A DNA stretch of 64,000 nt from Anabaena minutissima FACHB-250 (GCF_014697125.1 NZ_JACJRG010000033.1:1-64000), one strand, 5' to 3'. Shown: positions 26,891 through 36,699, counted from the stretch's first letter. The notes: generated by a model not told the origin, from the sequence alone. Numbers and translations: made by a program.

Positions 26891-27645
26891 AAGTTGTCTT
26901 GCAGTGAACGCAGACATTGCAGGAATGCCAGACTTTCAGGATGTTGCGATCGCATAAATTCATCCTTTGTCCCTAATACTACCAATTCTCCCCCATACAT
27001 TAACCCAATGCGCGATGCCAAAACAAAGGCTTCTTGAATATCGTGGGTGACAAAAACCACTGTCTTGCCTAATTCCTGTTGCAACCGCCGAAATTCTTGT
27101 TGTAATTCTAAGCGGGTAATGGGATCGAGTGCGCCAAAGGGTTCATCCATTAATAATACAGGTGGATCTGCCGCTAACGCCCTGGCCACACCTACTCTCT
27201 GTCTTTGTCCCCCCGATAGTTCATGGGGATAACGCCTAGCGAATTGTGCTGGTTCTAAGCCTACTAACTGCAATAATTCGTATACTCGTGTTTTGATTTG
27301 TTTAGGTTGCCAACCTTCCAAACTAGGGACTAAACCCACATTACGTTCTACTGTAAAGTGGGGAAACAAACCAGTCTCTTGAATGACATAACCAATCTTA
27401 CGCCGGAGTTTAATTTCATCCCACTGGGTTGTCGGCACACCATCAAATAAAACCTCCCCTTGAGTGGGTGTAAACAGACGATTAATTAATTTCATAGTGG
27501 TAGTTTTACCGCTACCACTACGTCCGAGTAATACTAAAGCTTCCCCCCGATGAATAACGAAATTGAGACGCGACACCAAAGGACGATGGTTGCGGCTAAA
27601 GGTAACATCACAGAATTCAATAGCGACTGAGTTATTTTGTGGCAT
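26887..27645 (-). CDS. Osmoprotectant ABC transporter ATP-binding protein
   Basis: The ABC ATPase has 252 residues. Walker A is LLGRSGSGKTTT at about 36-47, the Q loop sits in VIQETGLFP, the signature is LSGGQRQRVGVARAL, Walker B is VLLMDEPFGALD, and the switch His is in VFVTHDIQEA. The C terminus ends soon after the core, without the long tandem-CBS tail of ProV/OpuAA; here residues to 252 stop near QHPESLAFLQCL. First gene of the three-gene importer operon. A promoter should lie in the 105 bases between 27646 and 27750, where no clear site was found. Confidence 0.9.
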   Translation of the reverse strand: MPQNNSVAIEFCDVTFSRNHRPLVSRLNFVIHRGEALVLLGRSGSGKTTTMKLINRLFTPTQGEVLFDGVPTTQWDEIKLRRKIGYVIQETGLFPHFTVERNVGLVPSLEGWQPKQIKTRVYELLQLVGLEPAQFARRYPHELSGGQRQRVGVARALAADPPVLLMDEPFGALDPITRLELQQEFRRLQQELGKTVVFVTHDIQEAFVLASRIGLMYGGELVVLGTKDEFMRSQHPESLAFLQCLRSLQDNL

Positions 27646-27750
27646 TACATTAATTCGTAATTAGATTAATCATGACAAATTATGCTGCCTCTTAGCCTCC
27701 AACTTTACCATTCTGCATTCCTTCACATTCCTCGGTGTTGAAAAATAGAA

Positions 27751-29415
27751 TTAACTACTTGCTAATAACACTTTCGTTGCCGACTCTCCCACCTTCTTTA
27801 ATTGGTGCGTCATTTGGAACAACAACAAACCTAAAATACCTGTGTGTCCCATAATTGCGAAGAAACTTGTTATTGCTGATGCACCACTTGGTGGAGACAA
27901 AGCAACAAGTGGTGCAGCTATGGAAAATAGCCACAAGAAAGTTTGGTTTCCAGGATAGGAAAACAATATGGCTAAAGCGACTACGGGTAAGATGATCACA
28001 GCACCCAAAACACCGTTAGTCCAAAATAGTCTTTGTCCATTTTTCATCAATAAAAGTAGCTGGGTTAAGGCTGCATAGATGACTGCTAAAGTACCAGCAA
28101 AAATTAGAGCAATTAGAGTGTTGAATTTGTCAGTTCCACTGCTCGAAGAGATGAGAGTAAATAAACTCAAGCCACTAATAGCGATTATGGCATTAATGGC
28201 GATCGCTACTACACCCGGACTTTTTTCACCCCAAATTAAATCTTGCATTAACTTACGCTTATCTCCCTGCGGAGAAGCCATGTGACGATAACGCGCCCAA
28301 TCTTGTAAGGTGTGACGATGAGGAGTCAGTGCGGCGATTAAATACAAGAACAAAAACAAATTCAGAAATATCAGGGTAGCCATATTTTCTGTTAATGCAG
28401 AAGAATAACTGCCCTCACCAAAGACTAATTTTGACCAATTTGCACAGCCGATGGTGATAATTGTGAAAGCAATAGTGAGTAAATAACTCTGCTGTTTAGT
28501 TAGCATGGTAGCATTGCGATCGCGGAAGCAACGTTGCAATGATTGCCAGAAAAAATAACTCCCCAGTAAGTGAATCAATACAGCAAAGCCAATGATTATT
28601 GCCCAACTATTGCCTAATGGTAGAGCAAGCCACTGGAAATTAGATAAACCTGAGCCAGGAATAAAATAGTAGGGGTTAATCAGCTTTAAGACTGCAATGG
28701 GGTAATCAAATGATATTTCATCTCTGAGTCCTTGCCGAGTTAATATGAGAAACCCTAAAACGGCACTACTTCCTAACCAAGCTTGAAAGCCACCTAGCCA
28801 AGAACCAACTAAGCTAAATAACAGTGCGCCACTGAAGTAAACCAGGCTAGTAGTAATCACAATTGCATAGAAGCTGAAAATGAAGCGCAAAGGAATTTCA
28901 GCATTTAAACCTAACCACAAATGTACAGGAATCGCTATACATACTCCCAAATATACAAGTATGGGAACTCCTAGCATTTTACCGAAGAGAATGCTTTGTG
29001 GTGATTGGGGACTCAAGCGAATAAAATTCAGCGTATCACGTCTTTCTTCAGCAGATAAATCGTGGATAAGTAGATAACTACCCGCCACGAGAATTGCAAA
29101 AGATCCGATCATACTCAAGCAGGTGAATGTATCTTGAAACCATAGCTGCCAGTTTATATTTATATTGCCGGAAGCATCTAAAAAACATTGACTTGCAATA
29201 TCTAAATACTTGTCTGCACAGTATCTATTAGGTCTAGGGTACAAGATATGATCACTATTCGGTAAGAGAGTTTGGAAATAAATAAACACTCCCAACTGAC
29301 TCAATAATGAGGTAGTAATTGCCAGTAGCACATTCCGTTTATTTAGCCTTCCTTTAATTTCCCTTAATAGTTGGGGATTCCAGTCTCCGATTTGATTTAG
29401 CCAATTAGTGTGCAT
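27751..29415 (-). CDS. ABC-2-type transporter membrane subunit, second paralogue
   Basis: An integral membrane protein of about 554 residues counted from the ATG at 29415 (MHTNWLNQIGDWNPQLLREI). A longer frame from 29457 is open, but the paralogue at 29585 starts exactly at this homologous point. It shares with that paralogue the signature GDWNPQLLREIKGRL, a large loop after TM1, ERRDTLNFIRLSPQSPQSIL, GKMLGVPILVYLGV, WARYRH in the central loop, LIWGEKSP and a C-terminal VGESATKVLLAS. About ten to twelve TM segments. It probably pairs with the ATPase at 31508 and the paralogue as an exporter; the substrate is unknown. Confidence 0.8.
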   Translation of the reverse strand: MHTNWLNQIGDWNPQLLREIKGRLNKRNVLLAITTSLLSQLGVFIYFQTLLPNSDHILYPRPNRYCADKYLDIASQCFLDASGNININWQLWFQDTFTCLSMIGSFAILVAGSYLLIHDLSAEERRDTLNFIRLSPQSPQSILFGKMLGVPILVYLGVCIAIPVHLWLGLNAEIPLRFIFSFYAIVITTSLVYFSGALLFSLVGSWLGGFQAWLGSSAVLGFLILTRQGLRDEISFDYPIAVLKLINPYYFIPGSGLSNFQWLALPLGNSWAIIIGFAVLIHLLGSYFFWQSLQRCFRDRNATMLTKQQSYLLTIAFTIITIGCANWSKLVFGEGSYSSALTENMATLIFLNLFLFLYLIAALTPHRHTLQDWARYRHMASPQGDKRKLMQDLIWGEKSPGVVAIAINAIIAISGLSLFTLISSSSGTDKFNTLIALIFAGTLAVIYAALTQLLLLMKNGQRLFWTNGVLGAVIILPVVALAILFSYPGNQTFLWLFSIAAPLVALSPPSGASAITSFFAIMGHTGILGLLLFQMTHQLKKVGESATKVLLASS

Positions 29416-29475
29416 AGTTAAAACTTGTTTTGTAATTGGTTTGCAAGAAGTATGCAACAGGCAGATGATTTTTAG

Positions 29476-29578
29476 TTCGTAGTAAGGACTTTAGTCCTTA
29501 TTTTATTCGCGTAGTCTTTCATGGATAAGGAGAGGACTGAAGTCCTCTCTACGAGACGCTACGCGAACACTACAAACG
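29476..29578. repeat. Composite palindromic repeat between the two ABC-2 paralogues
   Basis: GTAGTAAGGACTTTAGTCCTTA (hairpin) and GAGAGGACTGAAGTCCTCTC (hairpin) flank a short core. They are followed by TACGAGACGCTACGCGAAC, a widespread Nostoc module. The first hairpin recurs near 22076. It separates the two paralogous permease genes. Confidence 0.75.
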
Positions 29579-29584
29579 ATATAG

Positions 29585-31483
29585 TTAACGTCCGGCGAGC
29601 AATGCTTGAGTGGCAGATTCTCCTGCTAATTTTATCTGCCTATTGAGTTTAAAGTTCAACAATGTTAAAACAGTTAACTCAGATAAAAGTGCCATAAAAA
29701 CTGTGATTGTTGCAGCGTCTTGTATCCCGACCCAGGGAAAACTAGACAGCAACCAAATTAGGGAGTTTTCAGAGGGTAAAATGCCTAAAAATCCTAAAAT
29801 ACTGGGTGGTATAAACATGACTATGCCTATAGTTCCAATTGCCCAAATACCGCGTTTAGGATTTTTCATTAATAGCATGAGTTGAGCTAAAGTAGTGTAG
29901 ATCATCATCATGCTAATAAATAAGGCTACAGATAGAATAGCTTTCATTCTGCCAATTTTATTCACCCAATCAATGGCATTGTTATGATGAAAATTTAATG
30001 CTGGGGCAAGAATAATCCAAGCTACTAAAGGAGTAATAATGATTAAAAGGTTAATAGCCATTGCTACCAAAGCCGGACTTTTTTCACCCCAAATTACATC
30101 CTTTAACCATGAACTATTCAAAAACACTCGGCGATTAGAAACTTGGTGATAACTATACCTTGACCAATCTTGGATTTCTTGACGATGAGGTGATAAAATT
30201 ACCATCATCCCAAACAATAAAACTAAGTTTAAAAAAGCGATAATAAAAAAGTTTTGTCCTATTTGATGATTCAAATCGTAGTAGCAGTTCTTCACATAAG
30301 GGATACAGTAGTTATTTGTATATTGTAGAGTAAAGCCCCAAAAAACTAATTGGCAACAACCTACAAATAAATAACTCTGAGTTTTATTTAAAACTGCTGT
30401 ATTGGGATTGCGAAAACGACGCTGTAGTGCTTGCCAAGCCCAGTAAATGCCAACACCATAGTTAAATAAATGTAACCCTACTATACCCACAAGACTTTTA
30501 CCTAGTGGTAAATAGAAAAACTGTAATTGATCAAGAAATGATTGATCATAGGGACTAAATAAGTTACCAAATAGGTAACCCATCATATCAAAGGGGCTTA
30601 ATAGTCTCAACCACGTAGCTGTATTGTGAATATTAGTGCTGTGTGATGATAAATTCAGGGTTGTGAACAAAAATATTAACACAGCACCACTAGCTAACCA
30701 AGGTTGAAACCCACTAAACCAACGACTAATTAAAGCAAATAGCAGTGCATAACTGTAGAACAAAATACAGCTAGCCACAAGAACTATATCAAAACTCAGA
30801 ATGTGACTAAAGGCAATTTTTGCAGATAATCCAGCCAAAAAATGTAAGGGTAAAGCAGCTATAACTATGAGATAAATAACAATGGGTACTCCTAACATTT
30901 TGCCTGTTAAAATACTCATCTCTGATTGAGGAGTGAGACGCAAAAAAATGAGAGTGCCACGATGCTCTTCTTGGGCTAAATTATTGATGAGTAAATATGT
31001 ACCTCCAACTAACAAGATAAAGACAAACATCACACTGAGAGTTAAGAATATATATTCCCAATGGTCTCGCCACCATATTTGAAGATTTATTTGGTCAGTG
31101 GGGCAGAATGTATTATACAAAAGCTTATTAAGCTTGGTCTGTTCAGTTTTTAAGTTGGCAAGTTGTGTTTTTAATACCTGAAGTTTTACCGGATCAAAAT
31201 TTGGCTTACTAGTATACGAATTAATTTTTTGCTGGACTTGATCAATTAATGGGTAAACTGAATTAAGGCGTTGTTGATACCCTGTACTTAAATTACAGTA
31301 TGTCCCTGACATGGCATATTTTTCGCCAGGATAAGAACCAAATTGATATAGAAAAACTCCCAGTTGAGCAATAAGCGATAAGCAAACAGCAATGACTATA
31401 TTAAAAACCTTGAGACGACCTTTAATTTCCCTCAATAATTGAGGATTCCAGTCACCTATTTTATCGATAAAATTCAGCATCAT
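29585..31483 (-). CDS. ABC-2-type transporter membrane subunit, first paralogue
   Basis: An integral membrane protein of 632 residues, paralogous along its length to the downstream permease gene. The shared start is DKIGDWNPQLLREIKGRLK. TM1 is followed by a longer loop (about 45-130) with a coiled-coil-like part (QLANLKTEQTKLNKLLYN). Then come TM segments around LSVMFVFILLVGGTYLL, EHRGTLIFLRLTPQSEMSIL, GKMLGVPIVIYLIV, a central soluble loop with PHRQEIQDWSRYSYH and VIWGEKSPALVAMA, and the C-terminal AGESATQALLAG. The gene lies 24 bases downstream of the ATPase gene, on the same transcript. The substrate is unknown. Confidence 0.8.
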   Translation of the reverse strand: MMLNFIDKIGDWNPQLLREIKGRLKVFNIVIAVCLSLIAQLGVFLYQFGSYPGEKYAMSGTYCNLSTGYQQRLNSVYPLIDQVQQKINSYTSKPNFDPVKLQVLKTQLANLKTEQTKLNKLLYNTFCPTDQINLQIWWRDHWEYIFLTLSVMFVFILLVGGTYLLINNLAQEEHRGTLIFLRLTPQSEMSILTGKMLGVPIVIYLIVIAALPLHFLAGLSAKIAFSHILSFDIVLVASCILFYSYALLFALISRWFSGFQPWLASGAVLIFLFTTLNLSSHSTNIHNTATWLRLLSPFDMMGYLFGNLFSPYDQSFLDQLQFFYLPLGKSLVGIVGLHLFNYGVGIYWAWQALQRRFRNPNTAVLNKTQSYLFVGCCQLVFWGFTLQYTNNYCIPYVKNCYYDLNHQIGQNFFIIAFLNLVLLFGMMVILSPHRQEIQDWSRYSYHQVSNRRVFLNSSWLKDVIWGEKSPALVAMAINLLIIITPLVAWIILAPALNFHHNNAIDWVNKIGRMKAILSVALFISMMMIYTTLAQLMLLMKNPKRGIWAIGTIGIVMFIPPSILGFLGILPSENSLIWLLSSFPWVGIQDAATITVFMALLSELTVLTLLNFKLNRQIKLAGESATQALLAGR

Positions 31484-31507
31484 TGGAAAAATCTCCCCAT
31501 TAAATAA

Positions 31508-32458
31508 TTAAGATGCTTGTTTGTGTCCCAGTTTCAAGAAAATACTTTCCAAATCTTCTTGAATGCAGTGAAAATCAGTAATAGGAATGCCAGATTTAAC
31601 TAGCGATCGCAATAATTCAGCGCAGTCTTCCTGTGTCCCAGAAAAATTCACTCTTAAGCTATTTTTTCCTGTGATTTTCTCCCATTCTTCTACACAAGGA
31701 TGATGTTTAACTTCACTTAAAAGTGCCTCTAAATCACCTAATGTTGATAAAATTATTTGTTGACGAGACAGCCGTTGATAAAGATGTTGGAGTGAAGCAC
31801 TTTCTACTAAAAAACCTAACTCCATAATGCCTACAGAACTACATAGTTCTGCTAAGTCGCTGAGGACGTGGGAAGAAATTAAAATTGTCATCCCTGCTTC
31901 TTGCAGTGCTTTGATAATTTCCCGAAACTGCATCCTGGCAATGGGGTCAAGTCCAGAAACAGGCTCATCTAAAAGCAGTAAAATCGGCTCATGGATGATA
32001 GTGCGTGCTAAACTTAGACGCTGTTTCATCCCCCGCGACAGGGTAGAAATGAGACTGTGGCGTTTATTACCTAGTTGAATGAGTTCTAAAACTTCGTGTA
32101 GGCGTTGGGTGCGGCGTGGTTCTCGCAGCCGATACAAACGGGCAAAATAATCTAAGTAATCCCAGACATTTAAATCTTCATACAGTGGATAATCATCGGG
32201 GAGGTAGCCAAGACGACGTTTGAGGGTGGGGTTACTCTTGTCACGACGCAGGCGATCGCCGTTAATATAAATCTCACCCGTAGTTGGTTCTTCAGCTGCT
32301 GCCAACATCCGAATGAGCGTTGTTTTACCCGCGCCATTGGGGCCTATCAGTCCATATACTTCACCCATTTGGATTTCTAAGTCAACATCGTTAACGGCTA
32401 CGTGCCGTTCAAATTGCTTAGTTAATCCACAGGTGCGAATTGCTAATTCTTTTACCAT
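31508..32458 (-). CDS. ABC-2-type transporter ATP-binding protein
   Basis: An ATPase of 316 residues with Walker A GPNGAGKTTLIRML at about 39-52. The signature is LSRGMKQRLSLARTI, where the usual LSGG is LSRG as in many ABC-2 (NatA/CcmA-like) ATPases. Walker B is ILLLLDEPVSGLD, and the switch His is in ILISSHVLSDL. The C-terminal 80 residues form the extension typical of DrrA/NatA proteins. It is the first gene of a three-gene operon with two paralogous permeases, so the exporter may be a heterodimer in the membrane. A divergent gene starts about 200 bases upstream. Confidence 0.88.
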   Translation of the reverse strand: MVKELAIRTCGLTKQFERHVAVNDVDLEIQMGEVYGLIGPNGAGKTTLIRMLAAAEEPTTGEIYINGDRLRRDKSNPTLKRRLGYLPDDYPLYEDLNVWDYLDYFARLYRLREPRRTQRLHEVLELIQLGNKRHSLISTLSRGMKQRLSLARTIIHEPILLLLDEPVSGLDPIARMQFREIIKALQEAGMTILISSHVLSDLAELCSSVGIMELGFLVESASLQHLYQRLSRQQIILSTLGDLEALLSEVKHHPCVEEWEKITGKNSLRVNFSGTQEDCAELLRSLVKSGIPITDFHCIQEDLESIFLKLGHKQAS

Positions 32459-32658
32459 AGCGGCTGGGGTACGGCTGTTGTTTAAACACTAACCTAACCT
32501 CTTTCTACAGCTTTCGTTAGTTCCGTTACGGAAATTGTAACCAGGTTCTCTACGTAATCGCACAAAATTAAATTCATTGCTAGATAGAGAGATAGGAAAG
32601 CCAAATAATGATAAAGGATGGATATGTTAGAACTAGAGGCGATTAAAAATAAAGCTAT

Positions 32659-32919
32659 ATGAGTAACAATGATTTGCTTTCTCGTATTTCTATCGAACCG
32701 AATATTTGTTTCGGTAAACCTGGCATTCGTGGACACCGTATTTGGGTTTCTTTAATTTTGGATTATTTAGCTGGTGGAGCAAAAATTGAAGAAGTGCTGG
32801 AAGCTTATTCAAGTATAGAAAGAGAAGATGTACTAGCTTTTATAGCCTACGGTGCAGAGATGGCGCGGGATGTTTTTGTGGAACTTCCTTTGAACCAAAA
32901 AAAGGAAGCAAGTTCGTGA
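32659..32919 (+). CDS. DUF433 family protein (antitoxin-like)
   Basis: An 86-residue protein of the DUF433 family, winged-helix-like proteins often found as antitoxin partners of DUF5615 PIN-like toxins. The hallmark runs RISIEPNICFGKPGIRGHRI, with the conserved IRGHRIWV, then ILDYLAGGAKIEEVLEAY. Its usual toxin partner is not next to it. Instead a membrane-protein gene overlaps its stop codon (GTGA). It may be an orphan or regulate its neighbour. Function is inferred from family only. Confidence 0.8.
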   Translation: MSNNDLLSRISIEPNICFGKPGIRGHRIWVSLILDYLAGGAKIEEVLEAYSSIEREDVLAFIAYGAEMARDVFVELPLNQKKEASS

Positions 32920-33554
32920 AATTAAAATCAGCACGAGTGGCTAGGGTAATGTTATGGTTGCTGCGTATTTCTCTAATATTGACGGTATTTTCTACATTCT
33001 TCAAACTAATTTATAACGCCATACCAGCGTCTCACTCAACGATCGCTGCTTTACTGTATTTATTTTCTCTACCTTCTATATTCATCAATCTAGCAATATT
33101 ACTGCTGTCATTAGTTTGGATCTATCGCCTGCACGAAGACCTACACCACTGCTATAACGATTATCCTATTAATAGCTGGAATGCCCTATGGAGCTTAATT
33201 TTCATCATTTTCATTTGGAAAACGCTAATGACGATCGCCCGTTATTTTCGAGCCGAAACAGGTCGCTTACACCGCTACGGACTCCGCCTCTATCGCCTAG
33301 TGCCTGTAATATATGCCATTTTCATTGCGTCCTATTTGCTGCGGCGATTGATATACAAGTATGACTATCAGGGAAGGCCGGAGTCAATCAGAAATATCCC
33401 AGAGTTTCTTGTCCTAATAGCGATCGCTTGTAAAAATATCCTAGAGCTAGGTGGGGTAATTGTCCTAGTGATAATTGCCCAGACCATTGTCAATGCTATG
33501 CAGTTGAAAGTCAATCAAATCAATCATCAAGTTGCACAAAAGCCGGACGTATAA
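32916..33554 (+). CDS. Membrane protein of unknown function, translationally coupled to the DUF433 gene
   Basis: The 212-residue product has four or five hydrophobic segments (about 12-30, 42-65, 88-108, 125-142 and 165-192). It starts at GTG 32916, overlapping the DUF433 stop by 4 bases (GTGA), which suggests coupling. An ATG at 32949 is an alternative that would remove 11 residues. No family was recognised. Loops contain RLHEDLHHCYNDY and ARYFRAETGRLHRYG, rich in His/Arg. It bears no resemblance to PIN or other toxin folds, so a toxin role is not supported by sequence. Confidence 0.65.
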   Translation: MKLKSARVARVMLWLLRISLILTVFSTFFKLIYNAIPASHSTIAALLYLFSLPSIFINLAILLLSLVWIYRLHEDLHHCYNDYPINSWNALWSLIFIIFIWKTLMTIARYFRAETGRLHRYGLRLYRLVPVIYAIFIASYLLRRLIYKYDYQGRPESIRNIPEFLVLIAIACKNILELGGVIVLVIIAQTIVNAMQLKVNQINHQVAQKPDV

Positions 33555-33592
33555 CTTAGTACACACCCGGCATAATTACTAAACTAAAGTTA

Positions 33593-36253
33593 TTACGCCA
33601 ATTGATTTAGAATTGAACTGACATCAACCATCAACTTCTGCCCCAACTTGAGTAAATTCTCACACTGATGAGGATCTTCTTGACTAGTCAGACATAAGGG
33701 TATGACTTGACTGTGCAGACAGCTAAAGTATAGTTCTTGGGATTGGTGTAATGAAATGCCAATATTTAACTGATATGCCACATCAATCAACCGTTCCAGG
33801 CATTGAATATCAGTAGCAAAACTACCATTGCTATCGTGCAGCAATCTCCAGAGTAACCGCGAAATCAACTGTTCTAGCATCTGCTTGCCTTCAGGAATAT
33901 TTAAGTGACAACGCAGATGTTTAGCTTCAGTGGCGATCGCCTCTAATTCTACTATGTGATTCCAAACCAACGTAGGTTCGGTGATATCTTGCTCTAGCGA
34001 TCGCAATGTAGTCATGCAGCGATATCCTAAAGCAATCTCGGCTGCCACTTGCAACTCTTGGGGTACAGCCAGTTCATCGCGGTGAAAGGCTACTAGTACA
34101 CCATAATTATCGCGGTAGGCTTGGGTGTAAAGCTGGTCTAACCGTGTCAGGGTTTCTTGAGAAAGTAATCGCATGATGCGATGGCGTTCTTCTGCAAACA
34201 GATTTTGCAAGTTGTATGCTTGACCACTAAATACCTGTGTCATCACCAAGATGGTTTGGGCTGCGCTAGCTTGTTGCAGTGCGCTAAACAGCTTTTCTTT
34301 CAACTGGCTGTAGTCCCGTCGTCCGGTGAATAGTTGAATGCAGCAGTGGAAATCCCAACCGCCTAAATGCAGCACGGCAAAGACTAAGTTTTCGCTTTCC
34401 CAGGTAATATCAGAGACTAGCTTTAAATGACCAACTGCTAAAGTCAATGATCCCATGCGTTGCAATTGGTAGTCTATTTCATTGACGGTGTAGCAATAAA
34501 CGTGCTGGTGGTGATTACCGGGAGATGATCCCTGACCATTGAATATAGATGTAATGGCGTAATGGGCAGCTACTTGTTTAAAACTAATCTGGGCAGTTTG
34601 TACCAGTTGGCGATATATTTCTCCACCATGTCTAAAAGTATCAACATTACTGGGGGCTAAACCGAGGCGTTTGAGGAAGCCTTTTTCTAGCTGCACACCA
34701 GCGACATCTCCAGCCAGTTCCAATGCGCGGGAGGCGTAGCGCATAATCTGAGTTCCCTCTGGGCGGGAAAGTTCTTCAAAAAACCAGCCGCAACTGGTAA
34801 ACATAAATAAACTATGACGCTGCATTTCTAATAAGCGCAAAGCGTCTACCTGTTCGGCGGCGGTGAGTTTATGGGTTTGATGACGAGCCAGAAAACGGCT
34901 AACATTGGCAGCAGAGCGATCGCGGATGACATTAATATATTCATCTCTTGCTAGCCAGGGATCACGGAATAATTGTTTACCAGATTCTTCATAAACTGCA
35001 ACTAACTGATCCCGTAGCCAATTTAAAGCATTCCGCAATGGCCGCCGCCATTTTTGATGCCAGATACCGCCTTCACCACCACAACCACAGTCATCTTGCC
35101 ATCTGTCTACACCGTGGGCGCAACTCCAGGCAGTCACAGATTTTAACTCAACTTCCCATCTGGGTGAATTTAAGCTGAGGTAGTGCGCGAAGTTTGTCAC
35201 CGTCCAACCATTTTGGGGAAACTCTTCGATAAAAGCGTAGGCGATCGTTTTTTCTGTTCCCTTTTTATGGTGTCCGAAGGTTTCCCCATCTGTAGCCACA
35301 GAAATTAATTGTGACTGACGGTGATCCCCACGCACAGCTGAACCAATGCGCCCAGCAAAGTGGTGAGAATTATAGACGACATCACTAAAACCCATATCTC
35401 GTGAAATGGGGCCGTCGTAGAAGAAAATATCAATATATGGGCATTGGGAAGTGGGAATTGGCAATTGGTCATTGAGATTTCCCATTCCCCGATCCCCGCG
35501 CAAATAACAACGATAGGGACGTGTGGGATCAATCTGATTACCGCCAACTTCGTGCCATTCTGCTTGGGGATCATTTTCTGATGGGAAGGGACGACAACGC
35601 AGAGCTTGGGATGGTGCGAGGACAATAAAGCGAATACCTTCAGTCACCAAAGCTTCTAAGGTTGCGTAGTCTACGGCGGTTTCCGCTAACCACATCCCTT
35701 CGGGATCACGACCAAAGCGAGAACGGAAGTCTGCTTTCCCCCAGCGAATTTGGGTGTATTTATCCTGTTCATTCGCCAAGGGCATGATGATGTGATTATA
35801 TACTTGCGCGATCGCGTTACCGTGACCATGCAATCGCTGACAACTTTTTGCGTCCGCCTCTAAAATTCGTTGATAAACCTCCACATCATGGCGTTCTAGC
35901 CACGACATCAGAGTCGGGCCAATATTAAAGCTCATATATTCGTAATTATTGACGATCCCCGTCACTTCGCCTCGGTCATTTAACACTCTGGCGAAAGCAT
36001 TAGGACGGTAGCATTCCCAATGAATGCGCTCATTCCAATCATGGAAAGGTGAGGCACTAGGTTGACGTTCAATGGCATCTAAATAAGGATTTTCCCGTGG
36101 CGGCTGGTAAAAATGACCATGCACCGTCACATACACACCTGTAGCTTTGCTCAAGGGATCGCTGTTGTGAGGATCTTTGTTAGGGAAATTGGATGTTGAT
36201 GTTGATGTTGATGTTGAGCCAGAGATAGCTGGCCGTTCAGCAGCAGAAGTCAT
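33593..36253 (-). CDS. Glycoside hydrolase family 57 protein with DUF3536 region
   Basis: An 886-residue GH57-type alpha-glucanase-like protein, probably cytosolic and acting on glycogen or related alpha-glucans. The GH57 domain begins with VTVHGHFYQPPRENPYLD. It contains GMWLAETAVD with the presumed nucleophile Glu near 191, and SVATDGETFGHH with the presumed acid/base Asp near 322. The C-terminal half (from about 430) matches the DUF3536 extension of this subfamily, whose specificity is not established. Residues 13-21 (STSTSTSTS) derive from a GATGTT hexamer repeat. A short loop at about 258-272 comes from STRR-like DNA (about 35434-35480). Confidence 0.85.
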   Translation of the reverse strand: MTSAAERPAISGSTSTSTSTSNFPNKDPHNSDPLSKATGVYVTVHGHFYQPPRENPYLDAIERQPSASPFHDWNERIHWECYRPNAFARVLNDRGEVTGIVNNYEYMSFNIGPTLMSWLERHDVEVYQRILEADAKSCQRLHGHGNAIAQVYNHIIMPLANEQDKYTQIRWGKADFRSRFGRDPEGMWLAETAVDYATLEALVTEGIRFIVLAPSQALRCRPFPSENDPQAEWHEVGGNQIDPTRPYRCYLRGDRGMGNLNDQLPIPTSQCPYIDIFFYDGPISRDMGFSDVVYNSHHFAGRIGSAVRGDHRQSQLISVATDGETFGHHKKGTEKTIAYAFIEEFPQNGWTVTNFAHYLSLNSPRWEVELKSVTAWSCAHGVDRWQDDCGCGGEGGIWHQKWRRPLRNALNWLRDQLVAVYEESGKQLFRDPWLARDEYINVIRDRSAANVSRFLARHQTHKLTAAEQVDALRLLEMQRHSLFMFTSCGWFFEELSRPEGTQIMRYASRALELAGDVAGVQLEKGFLKRLGLAPSNVDTFRHGGEIYRQLVQTAQISFKQVAAHYAITSIFNGQGSSPGNHHQHVYCYTVNEIDYQLQRMGSLTLAVGHLKLVSDITWESENLVFAVLHLGGWDFHCCIQLFTGRRDYSQLKEKLFSALQQASAAQTILVMTQVFSGQAYNLQNLFAEERHRIMRLLSQETLTRLDQLYTQAYRDNYGVLVAFHRDELAVPQELQVAAEIALGYRCMTTLRSLEQDITEPTLVWNHIVELEAIATEAKHLRCHLNIPEGKQMLEQLISRLLWRLLHDSNGSFATDIQCLERLIDVAYQLNIGISLHQSQELYFSCLHSQVIPLCLTSQEDPHQCENLLKLGQKLMVDVSSILNQLA

Positions 36254-36690
36254 GTATATTTATCCAAAAAAAAACTTACACTTATGCCGGAAACATTTAC
36301 TTCAAACATTTCTACACCAGTTTGAAAGCAAAATCCGGTATATATGAAAACTATGAGTACGGAATACAGCTAAATTACGACGAATGTGATCTTATTATGA
36401 TAGTAAATCTGCGTTATCGCCAGGCTGTTTTCCAGATTTGACGGAACTATTAGTTATGATACCTCGTCATGGACTAGTTACTGGTTGTTTTGAACGATGC
36501 TTATTATTTGAGTTTTTTTTGATTGGCAGAAATAATGAAAAATTTAATTATCTTTTAATATATTAAAAACTATTTGTGGTGTAAAAATATCATTTTTAAT
36601 TTAGAGTTTTGCTAAAGAAAATTACGAAATCATAAGGAATTGCAACTATAGTTTACATTGGCTACCTTGTTGACATAACACTTAATATAA
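36254..36690. other. AT-rich divergent intergenic region upstream of higBA
   Basis: About 440 bases lie between the divergent GH57 and higB starts. The DNA is AT-rich. TATAAT at 36686-36691 is a good -10 for higB. TTGACA at 36670 is too close (10 bases) to be its -35. No RNA gene or ORF is supported. Confidence 0.5.
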
Positions 36691-36699
36691 TTGACTCAT

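Noticed and set aside
32494..32736. 80-codon minus-strand open frame between the ABC ATPase and DUF433 genes
   Set aside because: It overlaps the DUF433 start antisense and has no coding character beyond AT-rich hydrophobicity.
36670..36675. TTGACA as -35 for higB
   Set aside because: Only 10 bases separate it from TATAAT at 36686, too short for a sigma-70 promoter.
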